Assembly (NCBI GenBank): GCA_024803745.1
Contig: JANJXV010000013.1
Span: 28,416,501-28,480,500 of the forward strand
Direction of reading: 5' to 3'
From: Megascapheus bottae
Taxonomy: Eukaryota; Chordata; Mammalia; Rodentia; Geomyidae
DNA length: 64,000 nucleotides
Shown: piece by piece, positions 22,440 to 34,480 of the stretch
Position numbering within the stretch: position 1 is the first letter of the stretch
Layout: every line of letters starts with the position of its first letter
Notes under the pieces: model-generated
The model's input: the letters and a program-made list of their open reading frames with translations, nothing else
What the model was told of the DNA's origin: nothing
The model's database searches: none
Program-made: the position numbers and the translations under genes

Positions 22440-23594
22440 TTTATTTTATTTTTTCAACATTTTTAATTTTAATAATTGTAGTTTATTGTTGTGGTGATGT
22501 ATAGAGAGGTTACAATTACATTCTTCAGATAGTGAGTACATGCTTCTTAAATACTGATACATTTTTCTGTGTTGTACTCCCAATTTCCCTCACCCACACT
22601 CTCCCAGTCATTTTGATTTTCTCCTCCCCTTCCTTATTTCAAATGAACACATATACAATATACCAGGTTCCAAAGTCACATACACTAACAACATGGGATA
22701 AACTATAAGGAGGAGGAGGAGGAGGAGGAGGAGGAGGAGGAGGAGGAGGAGAATGAGGAGGAGGAAGAAGAGGAGGAGGAAGAAGAAGAAGAGCAAGAAG
22801 AAAGAGAAAGAGGAAATAGCTTTACATAGTACACTAAGAACAACAGTCACTAAAGATTATTTCCATGTCCTGGTGTTCATTTCGCTTAGCCTCATCCTAT
22901 ATGACTATATGTAAATAACTTTTGAGCTATTCTCCCAGCTGATCCTATACTGGGAAGATCCTAGACACATGCTAATAGGGAAACCATGGAGCCTGTTTCT
23001 TTGAGTATGGCTTACTTCACTTCATATGATTTTTTCCAAGTCTTTCCATTTCCATATGAATGGCGCAATGCCATTCTTTCTGACGGCAGCATAGAATTCC
23101 ATTGTGTATAAATACCACAGCTTCTTCATCTATTCATCTATTGAAATTGGTCACATATCTTAGCTATGGTAAATAATGCTGCCACAAACATGTTTATACT
23201 AGTTGCTTTAGTATGTCCCTGTTTGGGGACATTGGGTAAATGCCAAGGAGTGGGATTGCTGGGTCACAGAGGAACTCTATGCTTAGTCTTTTAAGGAACC
23301 TTCATACTGCTTTCCATAGTGGTTGAATGAGTTTGCACTCCCACCAACAGTGTAGTAGTGATCCCTCCTGGCCACATCCCCTCCAGCATCTGTTGTTATT
23401 AGATTTCTTGATCATGGCCATTCTAATGGGGTGAGGTGGAATCTCAAAGTTGTTTTGATTTGCATTTCTTTTATGGCCAGAGATGTGGAACATTTCTTCA
23501 TGTGTCTATAGGCCATTTTATTTCTTAAGAGAAGTCTCTCTTTAAGTCTTCAACCCACCTTTTAATGGAATAGTTATTCCTTTGAGGGAACACT
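22440..23594 (-). mobile_element. Older L1: 3' UTR and ORF2 C-terminus
   Basis: 3' UTR 22440-22705 (GGTGATGTATAGAGAGGTTA, CTCCCAGTCATTTTG on +), then a GGA expansion, then the 3' end of ORF2 on the minus strand. ORF2 shows the C-terminal cysteine motif at 23302-23493 (frame [17 protein letters not shown]), with indels on both sides. More diverged than the copy at 17492. It is cut at about 23594. Confidence 0.88.
22707..22816 (+). repeat. (GGA)n / GAAG-rich microsatellite inside L1
   Basis: About 15 GGA units, then GAA/GAG-rich sequence, almost pure purine. On the minus strand it reads as a leucine-rich run, which explains the spurious frame at 22608-22850. Confidence 0.95.
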
Positions 23595-23954
23595 GTATCT
23601 TGAGCATTTACTCCATGCAGCTATTATACACCAAGTTTTGACCAGTGTTTGTTCTCTCCGATAACAACTAACATAGTTACATGACAAAATTACCATTACT
23701 GTTTCCAAATTCTCATTTATGAACTCAGATTTAGAAATGATAAATAACTCACTAAAGTATCAATTAAGCATTCACAAAATCAGCATTGTTATTCAATTGC
23801 AAATAACAGAATATATTTAGACATGGAGAAAAGCAGGAAAAATAACATAAAGCAACTAATATGAAAATAGTGTTCACTATTTGGCCCTAAGTTTTCTCCC
23901 CCAAAATTTTACGTAGCAGTGATACAACACTCTACGTGGAAAATGAACTTTACT
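23595..23954. other. AT-rich sequence, nothing recognised
   Basis: No gene or repeat recognised. Confidence 0.5.
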
Positions 23955-24104
23955 ACTTGGGGGATGGGATAGGGAGTTTGAGAAAAGGGATAGCAGGATA
24001 AAATGGGGGAGGGTGTAGCAGTGTTTGACAAGAATTGTACTAGTTTCCTTATTTGTGTAACTGTAACCCCTCTGTACATACTCTTTACAATAAAGAAGAA
24101 ATTA
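23955..24104 (+). mobile_element. Old L1 3' end
   Basis: G-rich tract (TTGGGGGATGGGATAGGGAG, ATGGGGGAGGGTGTAGC) followed by GTAACTGTAACCCCTCTGTA and an AATAAAG end: the terminal part of an L1 3' UTR of an older subfamily. Confidence 0.68.
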
Positions 24105-24675
24105 AATAAAATGTTCTTTTAGCTAATGGTATCAAAAGTGTATGTGTGGTTTTTTTCTTTCAGTATATTCTAATTCTTGTATCAGGTGACTTTTTCATAA
24201 TTTTGGATAATTATCTATGCTACTAATCAGCTAACTTTCTATAAGTAATGAATTGTCTTGGGAATTATCTCTTCTTCTCCTGCCTTGCTATTCTATTTTC
24301 ACCTAGAGGCAATAATAATAATTATAAGATATCATTACGCTTGTTGTTTCTATTACTAATGTTAGTATCAGAGGCTTACCATAAGCCAAGCACTGGCTTC
24401 ATGGTTCAGTGGGCACTTTAGATGTAATACCTTATGGAGAAAATACGATTATACCACTTAATCCCTTGTCAGGGCTTTACTTCAGGGACGAGTCTTTTGG
24501 GCTCCTTTTTTATTTTATGGATGAAGCTTTGAAAGAGGAGGAGGGAAAGGGAATAATAAGGAAGAGATTCTATTTCTCACTTTTCCATCCACTGTTTCTT
24601 CTTCCTTTCCCTTCAGTATTAGCTTTTCAAAGGAAAATTCATTGTTCCAATCTTTTCCTTTCTTTCCTTGTCTTT
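24105..24675. other. Unrecognised sequence, possible decayed MIR
   Basis: Around 24370-24440 a short CATAAGCCAAGCACTGG block could be MIR, but too little is left to call. Otherwise nothing recognised. Confidence 0.4.
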
Positions 24676-24856
24676 TCTTTTTGCCTGTCCCAGGCCTTGA
24701 ACTCAGGGCCTGAGCACTGTCTTTGGGCTTTCTCAAGGCTAGCCTTGAGCCATAGCATCACTTCTGGCTTTCTCTACCTATGTGGTACCTAGGAATCGAA
24801 CCCTGGTCTTTGTGCATTCTACGCAAGCACTCTACCATATGCCAAACTCCCAGCCC
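24676..24856 (-). mobile_element. ID-like dimeric SINE (type A)
   Basis: Right module, then the left ID-like monomer with the B-box complement GGAATCGAACC at about 24791-24801, and CCAAACTCCCAGCCCC at the 5' end. It shows several private changes. No clean TSD. Confidence 0.9.
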
Positions 24857-27090
24857 CTGTCTTAATCCTTTTATGTTTTTTTTTCCTATTCATTCTTCAG
24901 TGTATGCTTCCCCACAGGCTTCAACCAGTGTATGATTATTTATCAATGTATGGTAAATAATCCATCTTACGGTATTCCACATCTCTTCCTCATTATTTTT
25001 AGTCACACTACATTCCCAGAAATCATACAGAGGAGGAGTCCTCGGGTCTCCTGGAAGGCCACAGGCAGGGTTGAGCCATTCTCTGCACGGCAAGATCTCT
25101 GAAATGTCCATGGAATAGAGCACGAGGCCCAAAAGGAAGGTAACCAAATTGCTTAGTTTTATGCGCCTACACGCTTTGCCTGAGCTAATATTTCCATCTC
25201 ACAAAACCTGTTTGTATGAAATATGCTAACCCAGTGATTGTCAATCTTTTCTATTCTTGGGCACACTTTAAATTTTAGAATTTGCATTTCTCACTTGAAG
25301 ATTATATTTTATTCAGGTTATTTTGCTATTTTGTCAATCTACCTTCCACATTATGACATTACGAAGGAGCACATTTGGCTATATTGCTTCCTTCACATAT
25401 GATACGTCTTTCATCTACTTCTAAATAAAACCATTTTCATGTTATGTTATCCCCCTTACTTTACTTACAGTGAAATTACTCAGCTACATAAAATTTTGCA
25501 CAAAGCTTTACATTTCATCTGATACATGCCAAAGTAGTAGTATATATATTCTCATTTGCATCTAAAGCAAAATTTATACAGCACTTTAAATTCCATAGCT
25601 AACCTAATACTGAAGCAGTTGTGATATTTGTGTGCCAAAGCTGACCTGTTGCAAATCACATTCCTATGTGGACTTGTGAAACTGTGAAAATCAGGTAAGA
25701 GTTTTGTGAAATTCACCACATGTGGTTTCAGAATAATGAGTCCTCTGTTCCTCATCCCTCAAACTGCACCAGGGGAGCATTATTTTGTAAATTAAATGTT
25801 CCCATTTATTCAAGCATTATCAACAGCTGAATTTCTTTTCCAGAAAGAAGATAATCTTACTGAACAAAAGGAAACATAGAAAAACAGAAAACAAACTGGC
25901 CTCCAGAGGTCTTCTTTTTTTTTTTTTTCTGGAATGGCATTCCGATCCTCTCTTGAATATCCTTTCAGTGTTCCAAAATAAGTGGCCCTGACTCAAATTT
26001 TGTTTTTATCTTTTTCTACCAGTTTTTTTTTTGGTAGTGAAATATGGATCATACCAAAGACCTTGCACTTAATGCTAAGAATGCACTCTTCTACTTATCC
26101 CCCTTCCCAAGCCCAGAAGTGAGCTGTAAGGGGAGAGCCTTATGATTCAACTGAGGTAATACATTAAAGACAGTAGATTCTCTGTATTTCTTACCCAATA
26201 GTAAGCCACATATGTATATTTGCCACTTTCTTGCTCTTATTACCATTCCTAAAGTCTTCTTGTCAGGAAAACAGAGTCAATTTTATGCAAGTTAAATTCT
26301 ATTAGAGAGATGTGAGGGGAAAAGTATAAAATAGCAGGTGTGGTAATAAGGAGGTACATATGGATAAATAACATACTGTGACTTGTATTAAACCTGAACA
26401 TTTCATAATGGTGCATGATACCAATGAATTGTTAATTGAACAATCTAGACATAGAAACTAACATGAGCTGTAGAATATAGAGACAGACATTTTTGTTGGT
26501 GGTGGTGGTGGGATTTTTTTCTTTAGTTTATTATTTACTGGTGAAATAGATGGATTTATCTAGATAAAGAGATATAGATGGTCTTAGAATCTGTCTACTC
26601 AAGTCATTTTAATCTGAATGTTGCAAACTTTTCCAGTAGACAAGCATCTCTTCTTCAGTTTCTGTATCCAAAGTTTAAAGTGAATGACTCTGGTCCTTTG
26701 GATATTTGGTGACTGCTAGTTAAATGGAGGTTACACAGCAGTGTGAAGAAACAAAGAGAAATTACAGAAAAATGCCATTTGCCACAGCTCAGTTTAGTTG
26801 TACTTGTTAAGAAATAAAGCTATTTTATGAAAAAAGCATTAAATGATTAAAGAAATGTGTATGTGGAGAAAAAACTATCTAGACAATTTATGAGACTCTG
26901 AGTGATTAGGAATGCAGATTTAAAAAAAAAAACTCTCCTCGGAAACTCACCTGGTGTGTTAGCATTTAAAACTCAGAACAAACTAATAAATACAATAATA
27001 TAATGCCAAGCAGTTAGTAAAATAAATGGCATAATGTGTGGAAATAAAGTCTTTTGAGTTGAAATTTAATCTTAACAATTGAACATTCTA
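24857..27090. other. AT-rich sequence with one probable ID-like remnant
   Basis: About 26025-26117 resembles a decayed reverse ID-like SINE (GGATCATACCAAAGACCTTG, then GCACTCTTCTACTTATCCCC). A T-run lies at 25913-25930 and a small GGT run at about 26496-26512. No gene recognised. The frame at 24890-25147 (-) has no domain. Confidence 0.45.
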
Positions 27091-27340
27091 GTCAGACACT
27101 GGTGGCTTGAGCATAGAATCTGAGTTAGTCAGGAGACTGGGACCTGAGGATCAACAGTACAAAGCCATCCCAGGCAGAACAGCCTGTGTGTGAGTCTTAT
27201 CTCCAGTTAAGGACCAAAAAGTCAGCACTAAAGCTGTGGCTCAAGTGGTAGAGCACTAGCTTTGAAAAAAGTAAAAAAAAAAAAAAAGCCAATGCTCAGG
27301 AACAGCATCCAGGCTCTGAGCTCACGCTCAGAATTTGACA
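27091..27340 (+). mobile_element. B1-like dimeric SINE (type B), diverged
   Basis: CAGACACTGGTGGCTTGAGC, TCTTATCTCCAGTTAA, then GCTGTGGCTCAAGTGGTAGA, GCACTAGCTTTGA, an internal A-run (27275-27289) and GGAACAGCATCCAGGCTCTG. The internal poly-A interrupts the right module. Confidence 0.85.
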
Positions 27341-27500
27341 TACAAATGAGCACAGAGAAGAAAGCAAAATTCTCTTGTCACAGTACATGCATCCACTTTA
27401 GTAATGGGCCAGTGCTAGATGGTTCTGTTTTCCAAATCCTTGAGTGATATCTGACTTCCCTCACACCATATATTGATCTTTTAGTTTAGTATTCCTTTAC

Positions 27501-27535
27501 AAAAGAAAGAAAGGAGAGAAAGGAAGAAGAAAGAG

Positions 27536-27578
<43 letters not shown>

Positions 27579-27582
27579 AAAA

Positions 27583-27630
<48 letters not shown>

Positions 27631-27643
27631 AAAAGAAAGAAAG
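27501..27643 (+). repeat. (GAAA)n homopurine tract
   Basis: 143 purines in a row, mainly GAAA. It abuts the L1 segment starting at 27644, and a matching tract lies beyond the other end of that L1 (29720-29799). Confidence 0.97.
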
Positions 27644-27831
27644 ACAATCATTCATTATATGGCTTATGTTTCAATATCCTGGAGGTCCTTTCAATTAGCT
27701 TCATACTATATGGCCTTATGTATCAAGGTTTTGCTCTATTGCAAATCTCTGCTAGGAGAGCCCAAGGTTTCTACAGATTATGACTAATGAGGGAAACCAT
27801 TGAGCCTAAGTTCCTTTGAGTCTGGCTTACT

Positions 27832-29449
27832 TCATATGATTTTTTCTAAGTCTTTCCATTTCCTAACAAATGGGGCGATGTCATTTTTTCTGACAGCAGC
27901 ATAGAATTCCATTGTGTACAAATACCACATCTTGTTGATCCACTCATCAACTGAGGGACATCTAGGTTGGTACCATATCTTTGCTATGGTGAATAATGCT
28001 GCAATGAACAATGTGTTAGTGGACTTACTATGTCCTTGTTTCTGGATGGTTGGGTAAATGCCAAGTAGTGGAATTGCTGGGTCATAGGGGAGCTCCGTGT
28101 TTAGTGTTTTGAGGAACTGCCATACTGCTTTCCATAGTGCTTGAACAAGTTTGCACTCCCACCAACAGTGTAGTAGTGACCCCTCCTGGCCACATCCGCT
28201 CCAGCATCTGTTGTTGTTAGTTTTCCTGATCCTGGCCATTCTAACTGGAGTGAGGTGGAATCTTAGAGTTGTTTTGATTTGCATTTCTTTTATGACCAGA
28301 GATGTTGAGCATTTCTTCATGTGTCTATAAGCCATTTTTGTTTCTTCTTCAGAGAAGACTCTCTTTAAGTCTTTGGCCCATTTTTTAATGGGATGGTTGT
28401 TTCTTTGGAGATTAGTTTTGGAGTGATTCAATTTTTTGAGCTGTTGATATATTTTAGATATGAGGCCTTTGTCCGCTGTATGGTTGGTGAAGATCTTCTC
28501 CCATTCTGTAGGCTTCCTAATTAATTTACTAGCTATGTCCTTTGCCATACAAAAGCTCTGCAGTTTAATGCAGTCCCACTTATCCAGCCTTTCTCTCGTT
28601 TGTTGTGATTCTTGGTCCTTATTAAAAAAAAGTTTCGTCCTGTGCCAAGGAGGCCTAGTGTATCTCCTATTCCTTCTTGTAAAGTTTTCAGTGTGTCAGC
28701 TTTTACCTCCAGGTCTTTGATCCATTTGGAGTTAATCCTGGTGCAGGATGACAAACAAGGATCCAACTTTAGTTTTCTGCAGGTGCTTAACCAGTTCTGC
28801 CAGCACAACTTGTTGAAGAGGCTGTCTTTCTTCCATTCTATTTTTTTGGCTCCCTTGTCAAAGATTAGGTGGCCATAGGTCTGTGGTTTAATATCTGGGT
28901 CCTCAGTTCTATTCCATTGGTCTTCAGGCCTGTTATTTTGCCAGTACCAAGCTGTTTTAATAATTATAGCTCTGTAATAGAGTCTAAAGTTTGGTATTGA
29001 AATTCCTCCTGCACTGTTCTTTCTGCTAAGAAGTGTTTTTGCTATACGGGGTCTTTTATTATTCCATATGAAATTTTGATTGCCTCTTCTATTTCTTTAA
29101 AGAATGACATTGGGATATTGATGGGTATTATGTTGAATTTGTAGATAGCAATTGGCAAGATTGTCATTTTCACGATGTTGATTCTTCCAATCCAGGAGCA
29201 TGGGAGGTTTTCCCATTTCCTTAGTTCTGCTTTAATTTCCTTTTTCAGGGTTTTAAATTTTTCATCAAAAAGGTCCTTTACATTCTTAGTTAAGCTAATT
29301 CCTAGGTACATTATTTTCTTTGAGGCTATTGCAAAAGCAGTTGCTTTCCTGATTGATGCCTCGTTCCTCTCACGGTAGGTGTAGAGGAAGGCAGTTGATT
29401 TTTGAGGGTTAATTTTATAGCCTGCTACCCTTCCAAAGTTTTGAATCAA
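27832..29449 (-). pseudogene. L1 ORF2 fragment with frameshifts
   Basis: Three open stretches together cover the ORF2 thumb to C-terminus: 29042-29449 ([20 protein letters not shown] ...), 28533-28808 and 27832-28548 (238 codons, [20 protein letters not shown] to the MEFYAAVRKNDIAPF tail). The C-X3-C-X7-H-X4-C motif is kept (CWSGC...H...C). A run of eight A at about 28624-28631 is two bases longer than in the copies at 18716 and 63741 and breaks the frame. The FADD box is outside the retained part. Confidence 0.9.
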
Positions 29450-29593
29450 CTGTACTATGTTATCTCTCATCTCTCTTGCTGTCCCTTGGTTATATCATAT
29501 TGTTACAGTATCTCACTTTGTTATCTGATATATTGGATATATTTGTATTTGGTTATTTGAAATTGGATAGGGAAGGGGGGAAAACAAGATGAT

Positions 29594-29613
29594 GGGTGGG
29601 GGTGGGGGGAGGG
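29594..29613 (+). other. G-quadruplex-prone tract in L1 3' UTR
   Basis: GGG-T-GGGGG-T-GGGGGG-A-GGG: four G-runs with single-base loops on the L1 sense strand, the tightest such motif in the window. Confidence 0.7.
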
Positions 29614-29719
29614 TAATGGGGACCAAGACGTGAAAGAGTATCAATGTATGGGAATTAATGCACCTTCTATCTGGCAAATATTATGTAACCCTTTTATTAA
29701 TTACAATAAAATATATATT

Positions 29720-29741
29720 AAGAAAGAAAGAAAGAAAGAAA

Positions 29742-29797
<56 letters not shown>

Positions 29798-29799
29798 AA
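29720..29799 (+). repeat. (GAAA)n tract after the L1 tail
   Basis: 80 purines, mostly AAAG, from the L1 A-tail to CATGG at 29800. Either the far half of a pre-existing GAAA tract or a tail that expanded. Confidence 0.95.
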
Positions 29800-32317
29800 C
29801 CATGGAAAGGCACTCATGGTATGCTATTACCAAGACATTATGATATCTCCTAGGGAATCTATTGGATGTTTTATTATCTCCCTAAATTCCCCTTGACTCT
29901 CATCTCCAAGAACACAGTCCCAGGAAAACATTTTCTTACTAGCCTCAGTCAATAACATCGTTCTGTCTTTTCTTTTTTTCCATGTTCGCCTCTGAAGGCC
30001 TGGCCAAGACTTTATCCTCTCTCATTTAGGCTACTTAGGTTCTTAATAGGTCTTCTTGTGTGTATATGTTTGAATAAAGAATATTAATTTTATAACAAAT
30101 TAATCATCATGGGGAAATGCTAATTATCACTCTGGCCTTACCATTTGCTTATTTTTCAGCAAAATTAGTAATTAGTTCCCATGGGACATATCAAGACTAT
30201 AACTGAGACTAAAGATAGAAGTAGTTGCTGGCCATATAAAGCCTACATCCAACCTATATTTAAATACATTACAGTCTAAAACTAACCTTTTACTCAGAAA
30301 ACAAGTTTCCCTTATTAGAGTTAACCTTAATTCTAACTGTAGCTGACATTCCACACATACCAAGTAAGACTTATTTCTAAGTTTAGAATGCAAGAACCCA
30401 GCAGTTAAAAATAACCTCACAAAATAATGTTATTTGAATTAACAATAAGATCATAATAGTAATAATTATGTTCTTTTTATGGGGTAGATACTTCTATCAG
30501 TTATTGCGTTGAGAAGGAAATGTAGATGTTTATTTGCTATATCTTTAGTAGAAACTCAAATATTTTGACACAGAATTGTTAACACACTTTCTCTTCTCAT
30601 TCGAAAGAATCATTTAAAAGTATTTTGTATATCTTAAATCAGGTAATGTAGGCTATTTCATAAAACTGTCCACTTCAAGTATTTCTATGTGTTATTTATA
30701 CATATGTTATCATACATATTTGATATTATTCAAGTTGCTGCATAGCTATTGATATTTTTATTTAAAAGTTAAATGCTCTAAGTCAAATTCTTGGTTCTTA
30801 AGAGTGGAGGATGCTCATATTTGCTAAGCCTCAGTTAGATAATCTCTATAGATGAGATAAAAATAAGCTAATAAACAAGACAATGTTCTCTGAAACTTGT
30901 TTAGATCGTCTTTGTAGCTTAGATAAGAAAATAAGGGACTCAACCAGCAAACATAAGTAAACTTCAGAGGACTACATCCAAAGTCACAGGGAGCACATTT
31001 CTTACAGAATTTAGACACAAGTGAGATTTGAGGTCCTCTCTTTTTTCTGTGGAAAAGACCACGTGTGGAAACAGGGAGAATCAAACCTGCTACTCGAGGC
31101 TTTGCTTGTCAGATGTTTCATCACCACTTGACAGCCCTTTATTTTGAACTTTTCTCAAACACCCTTGCACAGTCCTGGTCTCTCATCAAGGGCAAAGGGA
31201 ATTTTACTAGTGCATGTTTAACATGTGTTGTAACCTTTTGTTGTACCAGCTATCTTAATCTCATTCCCAAATAGTCACAGTGTTTGGAGGATGACATTTA
31301 ACAAGGGTGAATCATGTCTTTCAAGGTCTCTGACTGCCAAAAATGAAAACACACACACACACACACACACACATCTTAGAACTTGTTGGGCTGTAGACAT
31401 CCAACATTTCCTAGCAACCCTGGCCCTGGGCAATAATCCAATTGTAAAGTAAGAAGGCACTGTGCCATTTGAGCAGATGGACGTGTAGAGAAGTAGCCAA
31501 ATGCCTATGTAACAAGTACCATGGAGGCGGCTTAGAAACCTCAGTTCAGGACAGCTGTCCTTTTTGATTATGACTTGAGTGTAGGCCATTCCCATCATAA
31601 GAACTGGGATCTGGGGATGCTCCTGATAAGTATTGGGATCAGGAGGCCAGCTGGGTTTTTGCCGCTGCCAACAGGGTCAGGAATGAATTTTGTACTTGGG
31701 ATGAGAATTGCTTCTGCTAGATGAAGTAAAACAACAAACAGACAAAACAAAAACCCTTAAGTGTGGTTGGTAGAGATGAGAGGTAAAGAATAAAGATAGA
31801 TCACTACACACTTGTGCTTTTCCCCCCAGCTTTCACTCTGAGTGAACAGGAAAATCAGGTGATGCACAAATAGCCAGACAATAAATCCTTCCTAAACTTC
31901 TCAGACAGGTGAGTCTGTGTTGGAGAAAGACTAGAAAGAGCCCAAAACAAATGAGAGAATTGGACTCTGGCTCAGTATATTAAAGAGCTTTAGCATTAGC
32001 TTGAAGAATCATGTCATGAGTTTGAATTCATATTTCAGATTATCTGTTTCTGATCTCAGCGCCCTACATATAAGCTGTGTAACTATAATCCTACTAAGGT
32101 CCAATTTTCATTTCACTCCCTCAGAATATGAGGATATGGTAACCTACATGGAATTTGGAGGATTAGATGAGTTAATATTTAACTTGAATTATTAAATTAA
32201 TATTAGCTCATAATATTAGCATTTAATATTTAGCACAAATATTATTTCTCATTATCACAAGCAGAGATCATGCTATCTTAAATAAGCTTAAACAGTTGTA
32301 TGAGAACTTTATAAAAG
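29800..32317. other. Unrecognised sequence with a (CA)n
   Basis: About 2.5 kb with no recognisable gene or repeat apart from (CA)n at about 31349-31373. Frames at 30824-31084 (-) and 31275-31598 (-) have no domain; the second runs through the CA tract (VCVCVCV). Confidence 0.5.
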
Positions 32318-32329
32318 TTATATCCTTCA

Positions 32330-32626
32330 ATGAGTGACTGTTGTCCTTAATGTACTATGTTATCACTCATCTCTTTTGCCATCCATTGGTTATCTCATAT
32401 TGTTACAATTTTCACCTTGTTATCTGATATATTTTATATGTGATTAATTGGCTATTTGAAATTGGATAGGGAAGGGGGGAATCAAGATAAGTGGGGGGAA
32501 GGTGGGAGGGAAATGGGGACCATGTCATGAGAAAGGGTATCAATGTTTGTGAAGTTATGCACCTTCTATCTGGTGAATATAATGTAACCCTTCTATTAAT
32601 CACAATAAAAAATTATTTATTAAAAA
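32330..32626 (+). mobile_element. 5'-truncated L1 with TSD
   Basis: 3' UTR from GAGTGACTGTTGTCCTTA through the G-rich tract (about 32466-32518) to AATCACAATAAAAAATTA. Flanks TTATATCCTTCA (32318-32329) and TTATATTCTTCA (32627-32638), a 12 bp TSD with one mismatch. It shares GAGTGACTGTTGTC and TCTATCTGGTGAATATAATG with the copy at 6471, so the two are the same subfamily. Confidence 0.92.
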
Positions 32627-32638
32627 TTATATTCTTCA

Positions 32639-33694
32639 TATCAAGCTGGTTCCATCTGTTTTGTTACTGATTATGTACTAAAACCTTCCAGTATAACTGG
32701 AAGGCTATTATCTAACTATTATCTAGTGGTAACTATCTTTGCATATCACAAAGTATACCCCACACACATCCAACTCCTAGAAAGAAAGAATTTAAGAAGT
32801 AATCTGAATCCCATTGCTTATCCATTTCTTGTCTCATTATACAGATATTTTTGAGGTCTAATTCATCTAGATTTTGGATTCAGCTACTTCTCACAGGAAA
32901 AAAAAATCCACTTTTTGGAGCTAGATGTGTTTATCCACTCATGTATTTAGCAATCTATCTTTACATGACCCATGAGTTCTTCAGACTTTGTGTTCACATG
33001 GCTGATTTTCATGCCCAATTGGCATTCTCCAGGAAATACGATTCATTTCTTCTATATCTTTCAGCAGTTCCTATTTCCTGGGTTGCTCTTATAGTCTAAA
33101 AATTATACCAAATTTTGTAATAAATTATATGATTTAGTTATATATCTCTCATCTCAATGAACTAGCCACACAGTAGCCTTCAATCTTAAGTTTCTTCCCA
33201 CCCCACATCTGAGAAGTATAATCTGTCACCCTCACTTGGCCAATACCTATACTTATCTGGTTCTCTTTAATTATATTATCCCATTCTTAAAGTTTCTTAA
33301 ATTAGATTTCTATATTCAGTTTTGTTCCAAACATACCATTCACAAAACCACTATTTAAAGCATTTCCAAACCTAAACCTTACTGTGCCATTTTCCAGTTT
33401 AAAACTATCTTCACAGTTTATAACATGTAGAAGAAAAACACAAGTTTCTGCTATAAAAAAGTTTGCAGCTAAATAAGTTTAAATGAATTCCAAATATTTG
33501 TCTCTCAAAGTGGGAGCTTGAATGTGCACTTTTCTATTCCTTATCTCTGCAGAAACATATATTTCAAGGTAAAATTTTTAAATTTAAACCCATAATTTAT
33601 CTTGTGAATCCACCTTCCCACTTTTTCTCACATAAGTAAATTGTAACTCTTCACCTGTGATTTTGTCCAAATGCCTGAGAAACACCTTCTACTC
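32639..33694. other. AT-rich sequence, nothing recognised
   Basis: No gene or repeat recognised. Confidence 0.5.
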
Positions 33695-34480
33695 CCTTTT
33701 TTCTTTATTTATTTTATGATTTTTCCATAGTTGTACAAAGAAGTTGCCATTTAACGAATTAGTTTATGAATACAGTATATCTTTATCAATGTCATCCTTT
33801 CAACCTTCTCACTTATTACTCCTCTAACTACTCCTTTGTTGACTCTTGTTAAGTTTTTAGGATATATTTGGATATTTGTCTGCATTTTCCACCTCTTCTG
33901 CTCTTCATTTTTCTATCTCTTCTCCCCTTGATTTCTTTCTAGTACCTGCTTCTGGTGTTTTATTTTGTTGAACTTTGATTTAGGCTCTCTAAGCAATTAC
34001 ACTATTTGAGGTCTCCCTTGAATGTACCCTATTTCAGTTAATACATTTGTATACACTTGCATACCACCCAATTTATTTACTTATGAATGTCTATGATAAA
34101 TTTATCTTTCACATGTACGGAAGAACATGCATCCTTTCTTTCTCTGAGCCTAAATTTACTTCACTTAATGTCATTTTTCCAAGTCTTTCCATTTCTTCAA
34201 AAACGTTACAATATCATTCTTTCTAATTCTTTTTTTTTTGCCAGTCCTGGGCTTGAGCTCAGGGCCTGAGCACTGTCCTTGGACTTTCTCAAGGCTAGAG
34301 CTCTACCACTTGAGCCTCAGCACCACTTCCGGCTTTTTTGTATGTATGTGGTACCAAGGAATCAAACCCAGGTCTTCATGCATGCTAGGCAAGCACTTTA
34401 ACCACTAGGCCAAACTCCCAGCCCCATTCTTTCTAATTCTTAAAGTCTTTCATTGCTCCATTAAATTTCATGGCCTATAA
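33695..34480 (-). mobile_element. Old L1 3' UTR and ORF2 end
   Basis: AGTTGTACAAAGAAGTTGCC, CAGTTTATGAATACAG-type and TTTTCCAAGTCTTTCCATTT blocks are an old L1 3' end in antisense, similar to the copy at 61195. The last block is the end of ORF2. The upstream border is uncertain. A young SINE sits inside. Confidence 0.7.
34232..34424 (-). mobile_element. Young ID-like dimeric SINE (type A) with 17 bp TSD
   Basis: Near-complete type-A element on the minus strand: GGGGCTGGGAGTTTGGCCTA start, A box TGGCCTAGTGG, B box GGTTTGATTCC (one change), right module and A-tail. CATTCTTTCTAATTCTT is perfectly duplicated at 34215-34231 and 34425-34441. Nearly identical to the copy at 39610. Confidence 0.96.

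Larger units (their letters stand above)
27644..29719 (+). mobile_element. L1 with inverted 5' part, inserted at a GAAA tract
   Basis: 29453-29719 is an L1 3' UTR in plus orientation ending in AATAAAATATATATTA. 27644-29452 is ORF2 in minus orientation. In L1 coordinates the outer end of the minus part (near the ATTATATGG block) sits just before the start of the plus part (TGTACTATGTTATCTCTC), and the inner junction is the 5'-most ORF2 sequence. That is the layout of twin priming. Both outer flanks are GAAA repeats, so the TSD is probably hidden in the microsatellite. Confidence 0.82.

Noticed and set aside
22608..22850. Leucine-rich minus frame resembling a membrane or signal segment
   Set aside because: Translation of the (GGA)n tract in antisense within an L1.
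27502..29799. GAAA tracts and alternating repeats considered as a CRISPR-like array
   Set aside because: No constant repeat with variable spacers; these are simple microsatellites in a mammalian context.
31275..31598. 107-codon minus frame with a VCVCVCV run
   Set aside because: Runs through a (CA)n microsatellite; no domain.
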